From positions 1 through 64,000 of the forward strand of contig JAHHHO010000012.1 in assembly GCA_019359315.1 (NCBI GenBank): a stretch of 64,000 nt of DNA, given 5' to 3'. The position numbers were made by a program, and so were the translations under genes. Under the pieces are notes generated by a model. It ran no database searches. It was not told the origin of the DNA and saw only the letters and a program-made list of their open reading frames with translations. The stretch comes from Myxacorys californica WJT36-NPBG1. Its GTDB lineage: Bacteria > Cyanobacteriota > Cyanobacteriia > Leptolyngbyales > Leptolyngbyaceae. Shown here one piece after another: positions 18,776 to 28,544 of the stretch (the first letter of the stretch is position 1; every line of letters starts with the position of its first letter).

Positions 18776-19057
18776 CTAGGCTGCTTGCTGAGAATTAGTT
18801 GTCTCAAGCATACGTTGGTAGAGACGTGCCGTTTTTGTGGAGCGCTTGAGCTTGCCCAAAAGTTCTAAGTAAGCGAAGGGAAGCACAATCGGCCAAAGCA
18901 TTGTTGCGATCGCAATGACAAACCAAGATGTTTTTCTTTCTTCATCAGACATTTCTTCATCGCGGCGGAAGAAAGTCATCCAAGCGGAAAACAAAATCGG
19001 CATTACTAGAAGGTAGAAGCCAACAGGGAGTAGGAACAGGGTTTGCATAACCAACAT
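18776..19057 (-). CDS. Small membrane protein, hypothetical
   Basis: 93 aa with two hydrophobic segments (about 4-27 and 43-66), separated by the charged loop FFRRDEEMSDEERKTS and followed by a basic tail. This resembles conserved small membrane proteins of cyanobacteria of unknown role. The start may be codon 1 or codon 4 (both Met). It is followed leftward by a long spacer. Confidence 0.65.
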   Translation of the reverse strand: MLVMQTLFLLPVGFYLLVMPILFSAWMTFFRRDEEMSDEERKTSWFVIAIATMLWPIVLPFAYLELLGKLKRSTKTARLYQRMLETTNSQQAA

Positions 19058-19272
19058 CTCAATGAAAGTCCAAAGTTCGATCCGAAGCTTTTGTGAGAGG
19101 CGTTTAGCTAATTCGCCTTGATGTACAAAATACTAAGTTATTCAGGTCTTTCTCATTGGCATAAATACCGAAGCATGAGACGGGAAGTTGCAAAAGCACG
19201 TGAATATACTAAATCGTTTTCTGTTTGTTTTATTACTCTTCGCACAGAACGTAATAGCTGTAGTCTTGTAAG

Positions 19273-20175
19273 TTACGCTCTACTAAACAATAAACTCACA
19301 CCTGCTAAAGCGATCAGGACACCAAACACTGATCGAATACTAACGCGATCGCCCAACATTCGAGCGAGCGGAATAACGAACAAAGGACTGGTGCTGGTGA
19401 GGGCTTGAGCGACTCCAGTAGGAGCAAATTTAAGCGAGATTTGCTGGAGCCAGACTCCCAAATAGGTGCTAACGAAAGCAGTTCCAGCAACAACGAAAAA
19501 GAGGCTTTGAGAGCGCAATGGTTTAACGATTTCGTGAGACTGCTTTTGCGCCACGCCCCAAACCAGTAGCACAATCGTTCCGCCAATTAAGCGAATTAAC
19601 GTACTCCACAGTGGGTCAACATCAGAGTCGATAAAGGCAAATCGAGAGAGGACAGCACCGATCGCTTGTCCTAAAGCGGCAAGCAACCCAAATAAAGCAC
19701 CGCGCCTGAGGTGATGAGACGGTTCTGTTGATTCAGGAAGGCGCTCAAGAACAACCCAAATTACTCCTGTTAAGATCATCACAATTCCAAACCAGGATTG
19801 TGATGAGAGTCTTTCTTGTAAAAAAAACAGCGCTAAAAGGGCGGCGATCGCAGGCGCGAGGGTTTCAAATAAGAGAGTGCGCCTCGCGCCAATCGAGTTG
19901 AGTGCATTGAAATAAGCCGTGTCGCCAAATCCGATGCCGATTGCACCACTGAGCAACAGCAGCATGACGCTCTTGAGATGGATCAATGGCACAGGTTGAC
20001 CGATTGCAAATAGAGTGAGACCGAGCATCGCGATCGCAATCCATCCTTTCGTCAAATTGAGCGCTAGAGGCGAGATTTGACGTCCGACTCCGGTGTAAAC
20101 CAGCGAGGCACAGGCCCAAATGAAGGCAGCGCTAAGAGCCGCAATTTCGCCTCGATAGTGAAGAACCTGGAACAT
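19273..20175 (-). CDS. EamA/DMT-superfamily transporter
   Basis: 300 aa with ten predicted membrane helices in two EamA halves. The first helix is GEIAALSAAFIWACASLVYT; the second half begins RRGALFGLLAALGQAIGAVL. Such proteins export metabolites, amino acids or drugs; the substrate is not predictable. The start codon lies 5 bp after the stop of the FAD oxidoreductase, so the two form an operon, hinting that the exporter or permease may serve a lipid- or pigment-related pathway (inference). Confidence 0.85.
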   Translation of the reverse strand: MFQVLHYRGEIAALSAAFIWACASLVYTGVGRQISPLALNLTKGWIAIAMLGLTLFAIGQPVPLIHLKSVMLLLLSGAIGIGFGDTAYFNALNSIGARRTLLFETLAPAIAALLALFFLQERLSSQSWFGIVMILTGVIWVVLERLPESTEPSHHLRRGALFGLLAALGQAIGAVLSRFAFIDSDVDPLWSTLIRLIGGTIVLLVWGVAQKQSHEIVKPLRSQSLFFVVAGTAFVSTYLGVWLQQISLKFAPTGVAQALTSTSPLFVIPLARMLGDRVSIRSVFGVLIALAGVSLLFSRA

Positions 20176-20180
20176 GAATT

Positions 20181-21686
20181 TTAGAGAAGTTTTAGCAGTT
20201 CTAAGGTCTGTTTGGGATGAACTAGCGTATTGGCACAGAGAATTCCAGAAGCGGCGACGGCAGGAACGCCGATACCGGGAGTCGTACTGTCACCAACACG
20301 ATAGAGTCCTGAAATCGGAGTGTGGCAACTGGGAAACAGTCCTGTTCCGGCAGCAATAGCGGCTCCATAAGTGCCTTGATGACGACGCAGATACCGAGCA
20401 TGAGTTAATGGCGTGCCAATGAGTTCTAGCACAATCCGTTGCCTGATATCTGGAATGACTCGCTCTAGGGCGCGAAAAAGGGAGTGCGATCGCGATCTCT
20501 TCTTCAACTCGTACTGCTCGTCGCGCATCCATCCCTCATACGGTTCGAGGGTATAGGCATGAACCCCATGATGTCCTGGAGGCGCAAGGCTTTTATCCCA
20601 CACCGAAGGAATAGAAATCATGCAGGTGTTCCCCGGCTCAGTGATGTCTTGATCAGCGTCATGCACGACGACATGATGCCCGGTCAACGCTTCTAATCCG
20701 TCGGCTCGAATGCCTAAATGCAAGTGCATAAAGCTATCGACCGTGGGAGTTGCTAGCGCGGATTGACGATATGCAGTAGGGACATCAGACGGCTGTAGCA
20801 GATGAGTATAGGTGTCCCAAATCGTGGCATTGGAGATGACAATCGGGGCGTTTAGGGTCTCCCCGTTTCGCAGTCGAACGCCTTTCACAATGGTTGCTTC
20901 CACCAATATCTGCTCGACATGCGTTCCCAAGCGAAGCTGTCCGCCCCACTTCTTGAAGCCTCGGATCAAGGCGTCCACGATCGCAGCACTGCCTCCAATC
21001 GGATAGTCAATGACGGATCGCGATCGCTCTCCAAACATAAACGCAACTTCGGGGGCGATCGTCCCGTGAGCCTTTAATCCTGACAAGAGAAAACACTCTA
21101 AATCGATCAACCGTCGTACCCAGGGATCACGAATCGTTTGATCCATCAACGCCCCGACCGAGCTTTGAATCAAACCCAGGTTTGGCAACAGCTTTAGCAA
21201 CGATGGAAAATAGCGGATCAGCGTGGGAATGAGGTTGAGATCCGATCGCAGTGCCAAAGTAGGAATAGCGCGTAAGCCCTCATACAAACTCAAGAAGCGT
21301 TTTTCTAGTTGAGCAAATTCTGTTGCGCCTTGAGGAGTGATAGCTGCGATCGCCGCTCGATATTTTTCAGAGTCACCATAGATCGGCAGCGTTGCATCAG
21401 GAAAATGATAGTGTCCAAACGGATCGTAGGGAATCGCGGGAATAGTTTCTCCCAAAACGGCTAAAACCTGTCGCAGAGGATTGAGCGAATTTGGGTCAGA
21501 TAGCCCGCAATAAAACGATGCGCCCGAATCGAAATGAAATCCTTGACGCGAGAATCCATGGACGGCTCCACCCGCGATCGTATGGCTTTCACAGAGGAGG
21601 ACTTGTTTGCCGTAGCGAGCGAGGAGCGCCCCTGCCACCAAGCCACCAATGCCGCTTCCAATCACAATCACATCGGCTTGCTGCAT
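20181..21686 (-). CDS. FAD-dependent carotenoid isomerase/phytoene desaturase-like oxidoreductase
   Basis: 501 aa. The N-terminal FAD fold DVIVIGSGIGGLVAGALLAR (about 4-23) has GxGxxG, and the C-terminal flavin motif GLYRVGDSTTPGIGVPA lies near 455-475. The middle resembles CrtISO (CrtH) and related desaturases. The true CrtH is often encoded elsewhere, so this could be a paralogue acting on other polyenes or retinoid-like substrates. It is upstream of the DMT transporter in the same operon. The exact reaction is not assignable. Confidence 0.8.
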   Translation of the reverse strand: MQQADVIVIGSGIGGLVAGALLARYGKQVLLCESHTIAGGAVHGFSRQGFHFDSGASFYCGLSDPNSLNPLRQVLAVLGETIPAIPYDPFGHYHFPDATLPIYGDSEKYRAAIAAITPQGATEFAQLEKRFLSLYEGLRAIPTLALRSDLNLIPTLIRYFPSLLKLLPNLGLIQSSVGALMDQTIRDPWVRRLIDLECFLLSGLKAHGTIAPEVAFMFGERSRSVIDYPIGGSAAIVDALIRGFKKWGGQLRLGTHVEQILVEATIVKGVRLRNGETLNAPIVISNATIWDTYTHLLQPSDVPTAYRQSALATPTVDSFMHLHLGIRADGLEALTGHHVVVHDADQDITEPGNTCMISIPSVWDKSLAPPGHHGVHAYTLEPYEGWMRDEQYELKKRSRSHSLFRALERVIPDIRQRIVLELIGTPLTHARYLRRHQGTYGAAIAAGTGLFPSCHTPISGLYRVGDSTTPGIGVPAVAASGILCANTLVHPKQTLELLKLL

Positions 21687-21786
21687 GAAAAATTTAGAAG
21701 ATTACATGAATATTTAGAAGTAAACCGTTTCCGACCATTCCCGCTAGAGTGAAAAGGATGAAATCAACCCTAGGAGAACTGCGCTT

Positions 21787-22224
21787 ATGGCTCAGGCAAA
21801 ACTTGGAGATATGGTCAAAGTCCACTATACGGGCAAGCTTGACGATGGAACCGTTTTTGATTCTTCCACCGATGGCTCTCCCTTAGAATTTACAATTGGC
21901 TCTGGACAAATTATTCCTGGATTTGAGCAGGCGGTAGTAGGCATGAGTCCGGGCGATTCAAAGACGGAACTCATTCCCGTCGATCAAGCTTATGGTCCTC
22001 ATCGCGAAGATATGGTCGTGATTGTCGATCGCGCTCAAATGCCAGGAGATCTAGAGCCAGAAATTGGTCAGCAGCTTCAAATTCAGCAGCCGACTGGACA
22101 GCCGATTCCTGTCGTTGTGACGGAAGTTTCAGAGGCAGACATTACGCTGGATGCAAATCATCCATTGGCTGGAGAAGACTTAACGTTTGACATTCAGCTA
22201 GTGGACATTGAGGCAGAAGGCTAA
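21787..22224 (+). CDS. FKBP-type peptidyl-prolyl isomerase (SlyD-like)
   Basis: 145 aa. The FKBP core is [20 protein letters not shown], then [20 protein letters not shown]. The insert-in-flap domain of SlyD-type enzymes follows (about 66-120), and the chain returns to the core with [17 protein letters not shown]. The His-rich metal tail of E. coli SlyD is missing. It speeds proline isomerisation and acts as a chaperone in the cytoplasm. AGGAG lies 10 nt before ATG 21787. A strong terminator follows the gene. Confidence 0.92.
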   Translation: MAQAKLGDMVKVHYTGKLDDGTVFDSSTDGSPLEFTIGSGQIIPGFEQAVVGMSPGDSKTELIPVDQAYGPHREDMVVIVDRAQMPGDLEPEIGQQLQIQQPTGQPIPVVVTEVSEADITLDANHPLAGEDLTFDIQLVDIEAEG

Positions 22225-22279
22225 TCCAAAATTAGTGAATCGTACTTGGTACGTATCAGCATTTTTTGAACTTGTAGCA

Positions 22280-22330
22280 AAAAAATCTGGCTCCGCAGCG
22301 ACACAGTTCTGCCACGGAGCCAGATTTTTT
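22280..22330. terminator. Strong bidirectional intrinsic terminator
   Basis: AAAAAATCTGGCTCCG (22280-22295) pairs exactly with CGGAGCCAGATTTTTT (22315-22330), loop 19 nt. The T-run closes the stem for rightward transcription from the FKBP gene. Confidence 0.85.
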
Positions 22331-22597
22331 GTCAAGTTTCCGTAATGATTCGGGATGAAGATGAAGATTTCATCTAGTGACAACCATGGCGTTTCTTCCT
22401 TTCGGTAGAGAAATATTAAAGAAACTTGTTATATCTTTTGAGCAATCTTACCTACAGCGTCAAAGCTAGGGTGTGTTGCAGTTTCAGTGATTTTGACTAA
22501 GCCTTCCAGCCAACTCAACTGTCCATAAAGATTTGACAAGACTTGTTACACATGGTTTCTATCTATGAAGGACCCTTCTATTTTTTAACAAGTAGCT
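22331..22597. other. Promoter-containing spacer before the glycosyltransferase
   Basis: 267 bp without an ORF, between the FKBP terminator and the family-2 glycosyltransferase. No defined operator or RNA structure seen. Confidence 0.35.
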
Positions 22598-24088
22598 ATG
22601 CGAAAAGGACTGCCGCGCACCCCCATTAACGTCTTTGGTCCGATTCTTGACAAGATCATTTTGACTCACCTTGTCGTGATCGGCTTACCTACAGTCCTGT
22701 ACTACTACGTGATCAGTGGCGGTGGAAACCTGCTGCCGATGCATATTGTGATTCCGGTGCTGTACTTTGTCACTTCGCTGGTGGTAATTGGGGAAGCGGT
22801 TTCTACAGCGCTCACCTACGGGTATAGAAGATCTGGGTCTAAGACATTGCGTAAGCCAAAGTTTGGCTGGATTCAACGATTCTTAAGGACGCCGCGCACA
22901 TATGACAGCGATCGCAGGGAAGTCCCAGAACTTCAAAGTGGAACGCCCAGAAGCTCACTCATTGTGGCGGCATATCTGCCGAACGAACAGCATATTATTC
23001 TCAGCACTCTCAAGTACATTCTGGCAACGCTTAATCGCCCAAAGGATGGACTAGAGCTGATTCTGGCATACAACCGACCGGAGCGACTGGGGATCGAGGA
23101 TGAATTAGAAAAGCTCGCCGAGCGTTATCCCGATTTGAAGCTCCTGTGTGTCGAAGACAGCCACTCTAAAGCAGAGAACGTGAACGCCGCATTAGAAGTC
23201 GCGACTGGAGAAATCACGGGCATTTTAGACGCTGATCATTACCCCAATGCAGACTGCTTCGATCGAGCGTGGCGCTGGTTAGAGAGTTATCGCTATTCTG
23301 TCGTTCAAGGTCGGAATGTGATTCGCAATCACGATGTCAATTTTATGACTCGGATGATTGCGGTTGAGTTTGAGTGCATGTATGGAGTAAGCCACCCGGC
23401 TAAGTCGCTTCTGGCTGACACTGGCATGTTCTGTGGCTCTAACGGCTATTGGAGGACATCGGTTCTGAAGCGGGTACGGTTTTCGTCGACGATGTTGACG
23501 GAAGATATTGATGCGTCACTCAGAACACTGCTTAGTGGCTACAACATTGTTCACGATCCAACGATTCTGACGACAGAATTGGCTCCGGTTGATCTACGAT
23601 CGTTCTGGTTCCAACGAAAGCGATGGGCGCAAGGCTGGCTAGAGGTCACCCTGAGACACCAGTTTTCGCTGCTGCTTTCGACAAAGCTTGACCACTGGCA
23701 AAAACTCTACTGGTCGCTGTTGTTGGTCTACAGTGCAGGGTTTCACTTTGTTGCACTCCAGATGTTTCCAATGATGATCAGCCTGACCTTGACGGGCACA
23801 ACAGCACCCGAAGTTGCACCAGAGTATTTCTGGGCGACCACTGCATTGACGCTACTGAGTGGTCCGATTCAAACTTTAGCCGCTTGGCTGGTGCGAACCG
23901 ACCTCGTACATCAGCCCCGCAGGGATTATCTAGCGTTTTGCCTATTCATTCCGTTCTACTGCGTGTTAAAGAGCGTAATTGCCATTACTGCAATTTATGA
24001 TCATTTTGCAGGCAATACAGAATGGGTTGTCACGCGTCGAGGATTCATGGAGTCGCTGCCGACTGGATTCTTACGTAAAGCGGGATAG
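22598..24088 (+). CDS. Family 2 glycosyltransferase, processive type
   Basis: 496 aa, membrane-bound. Two N-terminal helices (about 15-40, 48-70) precede a cytoplasmic GT2 domain with the first Asp pair in GILDADHYPNADC, an acceptor-site ED (LTEDIDASLRTL) and QRKRWAQGW (the QxxRW motif of cellulose and hyaluronan synthases). Three or more C-terminal helices follow (about 375-470). It likely polymerises an extracellular polysaccharide from UDP-sugar. No PilZ domain or cellulose-operon partners are adjacent, so the product is unknown. Confidence 0.88.
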   Translation: MRKGLPRTPINVFGPILDKIILTHLVVIGLPTVLYYYVISGGGNLLPMHIVIPVLYFVTSLVVIGEAVSTALTYGYRRSGSKTLRKPKFGWIQRFLRTPRTYDSDRREVPELQSGTPRSSLIVAAYLPNEQHIILSTLKYILATLNRPKDGLELILAYNRPERLGIEDELEKLAERYPDLKLLCVEDSHSKAENVNAALEVATGEITGILDADHYPNADCFDRAWRWLESYRYSVVQGRNVIRNHDVNFMTRMIAVEFECMYGVSHPAKSLLADTGMFCGSNGYWRTSVLKRVRFSSTMLTEDIDASLRTLLSGYNIVHDPTILTTELAPVDLRSFWFQRKRWAQGWLEVTLRHQFSLLLSTKLDHWQKLYWSLLLVYSAGFHFVALQMFPMMISLTLTGTTAPEVAPEYFWATTALTLLSGPIQTLAAWLVRTDLVHQPRRDYLAFCLFIPFYCVLKSVIAITAIYDHFAGNTEWVVTRRGFMESLPTGFLRKAG

Positions 24089-24094
24089 AGGAGC

Positions 24095-26407
24095 TTATCC
24101 ATTTAGCGTTTGAACCGCGACGGCTTTAATCGTAGCAAGCGGCACTTGATAGAAATACTGGCGACGGAATTGTTCTTCGCGCACTGCATCTAGAAATTGC
24201 TCAACTCTGCCTCTTGCTTCGGCTTGAGGCTTTTTTTCTGCCCAAACGATGCTAAAACCTTGTTCGGTATAGGAGACGCTGAAGCCAAGCAGTTCTAACG
24301 CTTGAAAGCCCATTTTTAGAGGCAAATCACCAATTTCCAAACGATCGTAGAGTTGTCGGCGAGTGGCAGTTTGCTCAGTGCGGCTTAAGTATTTGGCAAT
24401 GCCGATCAGGGTTTGCCACGTGTCTTGCGGAGGAGTAAGGGTTGGGGCAGAGTAGGCGATCGCTAACAGCCTTTCTTCTCGTGCCGCTCGCCGAAACCAT
24501 ACTTGCAACTCCTGCCAGCTCGTTGGACAGGTTTGGACTTGAAGCGGTTTAACATCACTGGAAGAGGATTGAGTGCGCCAATCGAGAATCCAATCGAGGC
24601 GAGTCGTCTGAGTGACAGCATCCGCGCAGGGACGCAAGGCAATGAGGCGGACTTCGTAGCGTTTATGATAGGTGTTGTTTTCCAGTTCGACGATCGCGTC
24701 GCAGCGACCTGGAGGAATCTCATTAGCATAGTGCCCCCACCAAAGCCCAGGAAATCCGGTCGTCGCCGAGTCATCCCAAAGGGTAAAAGAGGTGCGAATG
24801 TATTCAACTTTTCGTCCCCGTAAGTCCTGAATTTTGCGGTTTTTGTCTGCTTCTAGCCAACAGTTTTGAACTAGCAATCGAGGAATCGGGTTGCCCATCC
24901 CACAAGGTTCGATCAAGCGCAATTCTTTGTATAGCTCTAGTCCAAGTTCTGAAACCGTGACGCAGAGATCGGCTCGCAGCGTGGGCGATGCGATGATACC
25001 TTGTTGCAGTAGCCGTTGATTGATTGCAGCTTTAAACAAGGGTAGGTTATCGACCGAAATACTGAGTCCCGCCGCGAAGGGATGGCCGCCAAAGCGATGA
25101 AGTAAGTGTTCTTGATGTTTGACGAGTTGATAGAGATCGACCTGATTGATAGAACGGGCAGACCCCCTTGCAAGTTGAGGTGTAGACGGTACGGCTGGCT
25201 CACTTGGTGCGCTGAGCAAAATAGTCGGACGACCGTATTCTTGAGCAATTTGACCTGCAACGAGACCCAAAACGCCTGGACTCCATTGTTCATCCCAAAG
25301 AACAATCACACTGGTTGTTGAGAGATCTAGCTGTGATAGTTTTGCTTGGACGTGCTGAGTCACATCTTTTTGCAGGGCTTTGCGACGCGAATTGGCGAGT
25401 TCTGTTTCTTCTGCTAAGTCTCGACACCATTGAGCATCTTGACTTGTGAGCAACTCAACGCAGAATCCAGCATCACCTTGAATTCGGCTCACGGCATTGA
25501 TTCGCGGACCTAAACCGAACGAAATATCGGTAGGCCGATCGCCCGATCGCTTGCAAAATTCTAAGAGCCGAGCAATGCCCGGACGAGTCATCGTCTTGGG
25601 ATTAGATTGCTTTTGGAGTTGCTGAATGCCCTGCTGGGCGAGGTATCGGCAATCACCCTTTAGTTCAACAAGATCTGCAATTAGCCCGATCGCAACGAGA
25701 TCCAACAATTCTTCTAGCGATCGCTCTGCCACGTCTGGAAGCTTCTGGTACAGTGCTTCGACGAGTTTGTAGGCAACGGCAACGCCGGAAAGCGTTGCTA
25801 GCGGATGCTCGGGTGCAAGGTAGCGCGGATTGACGATCGCAATCACGGGCGGGCGATCGTCGGGCAACGTGTGGTGATCTGTAACAATTACATCAATTCC
25901 TAACCGTTGAGCGTACTGAATTTCATCCAAATTTGTACTGCCCGTATCACACGTCACAATGAGCTGACAGCCTTGCGCTTTCAGTTGGTCGAGTCCTTGA
26001 TAGGACAAGCCATGAGACTCGGTCAAGCGATTGGGAATGTAGTAGAAAAGCTGATGATGTTTAGGAAAAAACTGTCCTAGTCCATCCCAAAGCACTGAGG
26101 TTGCGGTGACGCCATCGGCGTCGAAATCGCCCCAAATCCCGACTATTTCTCCAATTTCGTAAGCTCTGATCAGGCGTTTTGTGGCCCACTCCATTTCCTG
26201 GCCAAACTCAAATGGAGATTGAGGCTGATAGTGATCCACGTGCAGATAGGGCGCGATCGCAGCTTCATCTCGAATGCCTCGCTGCCACAAAAGCTGAGTA
26301 ATATAACGCCCGTCTACTTCTGGAGCGCACCGCCAAACCGCTTGAACAAACTTCTCTGGAAGTGCGATCGTCGATTCAACTTGCCACTGAAAGGATTGCT
26401 CAGGCAT
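24095..26407 (-). CDS. recJ: Single-stranded-DNA-specific exonuclease RecJ
   Basis: A 5'-3' ssDNA exonuclease of recombination and repair. The 770-aa protein has the DHH-family motifs IWGDFDADGVTATS (about 90-103), IVTCDTGSTN and VIVTDHHTLPDD, then the DHHA1 part with GGHPFAAGLSI. A C-terminal OB-fold and a cyanobacterial tail of about 180 residues follow. It is longer than E. coli RecJ (577 aa) because of that tail. The stop is 6 bp from the convergent glycosyltransferase stop. Confidence 0.93.
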   Translation of the reverse strand: MPEQSFQWQVESTIALPEKFVQAVWRCAPEVDGRYITQLLWQRGIRDEAAIAPYLHVDHYQPQSPFEFGQEMEWATKRLIRAYEIGEIVGIWGDFDADGVTATSVLWDGLGQFFPKHHQLFYYIPNRLTESHGLSYQGLDQLKAQGCQLIVTCDTGSTNLDEIQYAQRLGIDVIVTDHHTLPDDRPPVIAIVNPRYLAPEHPLATLSGVAVAYKLVEALYQKLPDVAERSLEELLDLVAIGLIADLVELKGDCRYLAQQGIQQLQKQSNPKTMTRPGIARLLEFCKRSGDRPTDISFGLGPRINAVSRIQGDAGFCVELLTSQDAQWCRDLAEETELANSRRKALQKDVTQHVQAKLSQLDLSTTSVIVLWDEQWSPGVLGLVAGQIAQEYGRPTILLSAPSEPAVPSTPQLARGSARSINQVDLYQLVKHQEHLLHRFGGHPFAAGLSISVDNLPLFKAAINQRLLQQGIIASPTLRADLCVTVSELGLELYKELRLIEPCGMGNPIPRLLVQNCWLEADKNRKIQDLRGRKVEYIRTSFTLWDDSATTGFPGLWWGHYANEIPPGRCDAIVELENNTYHKRYEVRLIALRPCADAVTQTTRLDWILDWRTQSSSSDVKPLQVQTCPTSWQELQVWFRRAAREERLLAIAYSAPTLTPPQDTWQTLIGIAKYLSRTEQTATRRQLYDRLEIGDLPLKMGFQALELLGFSVSYTEQGFSIVWAEKKPQAEARGRVEQFLDAVREEQFRRQYFYQVPLATIKAVAVQTLNG

Positions 26408-26467
26408 ATCGTTCGCAGAGAGTTAGAAGTATTAGAGTTAGAAGTATTTCTGTACCATAACCCGGGA

Positions 26468-27064
26468 TCACGTTTTTGGAGTTGGACGCAACCGAGGACG
26501 CTTCCAGACCTTGCGATCGGCTTTCTCGCGCTCATAGGCAATCAGTTTTCCGTAATATTCATGCTGACTTAAATCCATTGACAAGAAAATATGGCGGCGG
26601 GCATCGTGAAAGCCCTTGCGATCGAAAAATTTAACGGCGGGCGCATTTTCAGGGTCAGTATCTGCCATCATGAACCGCGCTCCATCGTTAATCAATCGTT
26701 CAACCAAGCGGTCTACAAGCTGGTCAGCAATGCCGCGCCGCTGAAAGCTAGGAGAAACGCCAAGCCAGGTGATATAGCCGTAGACCAACGTCCCTTTGCT
26801 AATAATCGTGCCCAAGATAAAGCCTGCAAGCTGTTCGTCTACCTCGGCAACCAAACAATAATCCGGCTCGGTATTGTAAGAGCCAATCACTTCCCATTCA
26901 TCCCAAGTGCGGTAAATGTAGGGATATAAGTCACTGGTGAAGAGCAATTCACCGAGATGAAATACTCCTGCAAGATCGTCAATCTCCATCTCCCGAACCG
27001 TTAATCCAGCGTCAGAGCGCTCATTGTCAAAACTGTTTTCAATACTCATAAAAATGTAAGTCAT
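26468..27064 (-). CDS. GNAT family N-acetyltransferase
   Basis: 198 aa. The acetyl-CoA loop is GVSPSFQRRGIADQLVDRLV (about 102-121), the Q/RxxGxG/A motif, followed by MADTDPENAPAVKFFDRKGF. The true start may be the internal Met at codon 6 (MSIENSF). The acceptor is unknown. It lies upstream of recJ in the same direction, 60 bp away. Confidence 0.85.
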   Translation of the reverse strand: MTYIFMSIENSFDNERSDAGLTVREMEIDDLAGVFHLGELLFTSDLYPYIYRTWDEWEVIGSYNTEPDYCLVAEVDEQLAGFILGTIISKGTLVYGYITWLGVSPSFQRRGIADQLVDRLVERLINDGARFMMADTDPENAPAVKFFDRKGFHDARRHIFLSMDLSQHEYYGKLIAYEREKADRKVWKRPRLRPTPKT

Positions 27065-27127
27065 CAGGACGGAGTAAACTGTGGCTGAGTAAAAGTAGCC
27101 TGATGCTTCTATGGTGTCACAGAGAAC

Positions 27128-27904
27128 TTACAGCGGAATTTCGGCGATCGCGCTGAGACTTGGAATCACCACGTCTTCTTGTCGGTGACACCGCACGGCA
27201 AAACCACAGCGATCGCACTCTCCCACCGCTTGAGAAACTTGAGGAAATGGCTCCCCCATTTCGTAGCGATCGAGCCATTCGGTTAACTGCTTTAGAAGCT
27301 GGATCAAGGTTTGCCAAGTCTGCTCGTGTTTCGTGCGATCGTACTTGAGGGTCAGACTTTGCGGTTCGGTCGCTTCTCCCTTTGCCTGAAAGAACCAGTA
27401 GATCATTGAAATCTGATCAGGTGTATATTGGCTCGTTTCGGCAAGAACAAAGGGGTAGAGGCGAGATTGCCAGTTTTGCGCCAATCGATCTGAGCGTCCT
27501 GGTTTGGGGTAGGTTTTCCAGTCAAGAATTTGAGCTTGGGTAGGAGACAGAATTAATAAATCATAGATGACGGTGAGGAGATGCCCTTCAACGGCGAGCG
27601 TGCGGAGGTGTTCACTTTGACGGTAAGCACTGTCATCCATTTGTGAGGCAATCGTGCCTAAAATTTTTGGCTCCGCTTCAACAAATGCCCCAAACCAGCG
27701 TCGCAACTGCTCGTCTTCTCTCAGCAGCGGGTCAATCGGCAGTCCCATCTCCCACTGCTGCATTAATAAGTGAAAGCGGCTCCCTGCTAACAATCGCTCT
27801 TGCTGCTCAAGATCGGTCGGAGAGCCGAGTTGTTCTAAATAGGTGTGCTGAAACTTGCGAGGACAAACTTCAAGCAGATTCAACTGACCTTGAGAGAGCC
27901 GCAT
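27128..27904 (-). CDS. PD-(D/E)XK nuclease (RecB-like) with predicted Fe-S cluster
   Basis: 258 aa. The core has VIYDLLIL and QAQILDWKTY (the D...DxK motif of RecB-family nucleases) preceded by SRFHLLMQQ, with His in the alpha helix. Cysteines C14 (LLEVCPRKF) and C230, C233, C239 (ECDRCGFAVRC) reproduce the split 4Fe-4S pattern of AddB- and Cas4-type nucleases. No helicase or Cas gene is nearby, so a general repair role is more likely than CRISPR adaptation. Confidence 0.82.
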   Translation of the reverse strand: MRLSQGQLNLLEVCPRKFQHTYLEQLGSPTDLEQQERLLAGSRFHLLMQQWEMGLPIDPLLREDEQLRRWFGAFVEAEPKILGTIASQMDDSAYRQSEHLRTLAVEGHLLTVIYDLLILSPTQAQILDWKTYPKPGRSDRLAQNWQSRLYPFVLAETSQYTPDQISMIYWFFQAKGEATEPQSLTLKYDRTKHEQTWQTLIQLLKQLTEWLDRYEMGEPFPQVSQAVGECDRCGFAVRCHRQEDVVIPSLSAIAEIPL

Positions 27905-27959
27905 AGATGTAAAGAGTTAGCAACCAATCAGCTTCATTTCAATGTTCATATTTTAATGT

Positions 27960-28544
27960 TCATCCTTTGGTTAAGACGAACACACTTCCTTCGTTGCCGC
28001 GTCCGATGCGTAAATCTTCGTCGAGATAGGTAATGTCGAGCCAGCCCTGTTGGTCACGATTTTCAATGCTGACATCGAGCGCGGCAAATTTTTGTCCCGC
28101 TTCAATTTGTTCAATAAAAGAGGCGGGCGATCGATAGTCTATTAATCGCTGGAGTCCAACAATTGAGCGCTCAAACTTCACCTCGACGCGCCGTTCCGAC
28201 ACGGGCTTAAACCGAGCCGCCACGCTGACAATTCCTTCTAAAAAAGGTACGCCGACTAGTTCAGCAATGTTGTAGACCTTGGCATCGGCAGTCCGAATCG
28301 ATTGATAGACCTGTCCAAGCTGCACGAGGGGAACGCGATCGATACCCAAAATTCCGCTACTGGTTGTGTAAATCAGCCGCCAATCTCCTTCGAGTAATGC
28401 CGTTGCTTCCACAGGGCGCGGTGTCGGATTCCGATCTTCGAGTTGGGCGATCGCGGCCAAGACGCCCTGACGATCCGCATCGGTCGTGAGCAAGCCTCGA
28501 TTTTTGCCTGCGATCGCTTCTAGTAATGTAGCTTTCCCGATCAT
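27960..28544 (-). CDS. PAP/fibrillin family protein
   Basis: 194 aa of the plastid-lipid-associated protein (plastoglobulin/fibrillin) family found in cyanobacteria and plastids. Seen: the N-terminal helix KATLLEAIAGKNRGLLTTDA, the family start TALLEGDWRLIYTTSSGIL, and the ending WLDITYLDEDLRIGRGNEGS, plus VFVL. It binds lipids at thylakoids and supports stress tolerance. ATG 28544 is preceded by GGAGG at good spacing. Confidence 0.92.
   Translation of the reverse strand: MIGKATLLEAIAGKNRGLLTTDADRQGVLAAIAQLEDRNPTPRPVEATALLEGDWRLIYTTSSGILGIDRVPLVQLGQVYQSIRTADAKVYNIAELVGVPFLEGIVSVAARFKPVSERRVEVKFERSIVGLQRLIDYRSPASFIEQIEAGQKFAALDVSIENRDQQGWLDITYLDEDLRIGRGNEGSVFVLTKG

Noticed and set aside
18622-18807. 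Leftward 61-aa frame
   Set aside because: Overlaps the end of the 93-aa membrane protein gene and has a Lys/Phe/Asn-rich translation typical of AT-rich non-coding DNA.
27128-27904. Cas4 assignment for the Fe-S PD-(D/E)XK nuclease
   Set aside because: The cysteine pattern fits, but there is no CRISPR array or other cas gene in the window, so the general RecB-like label is kept.
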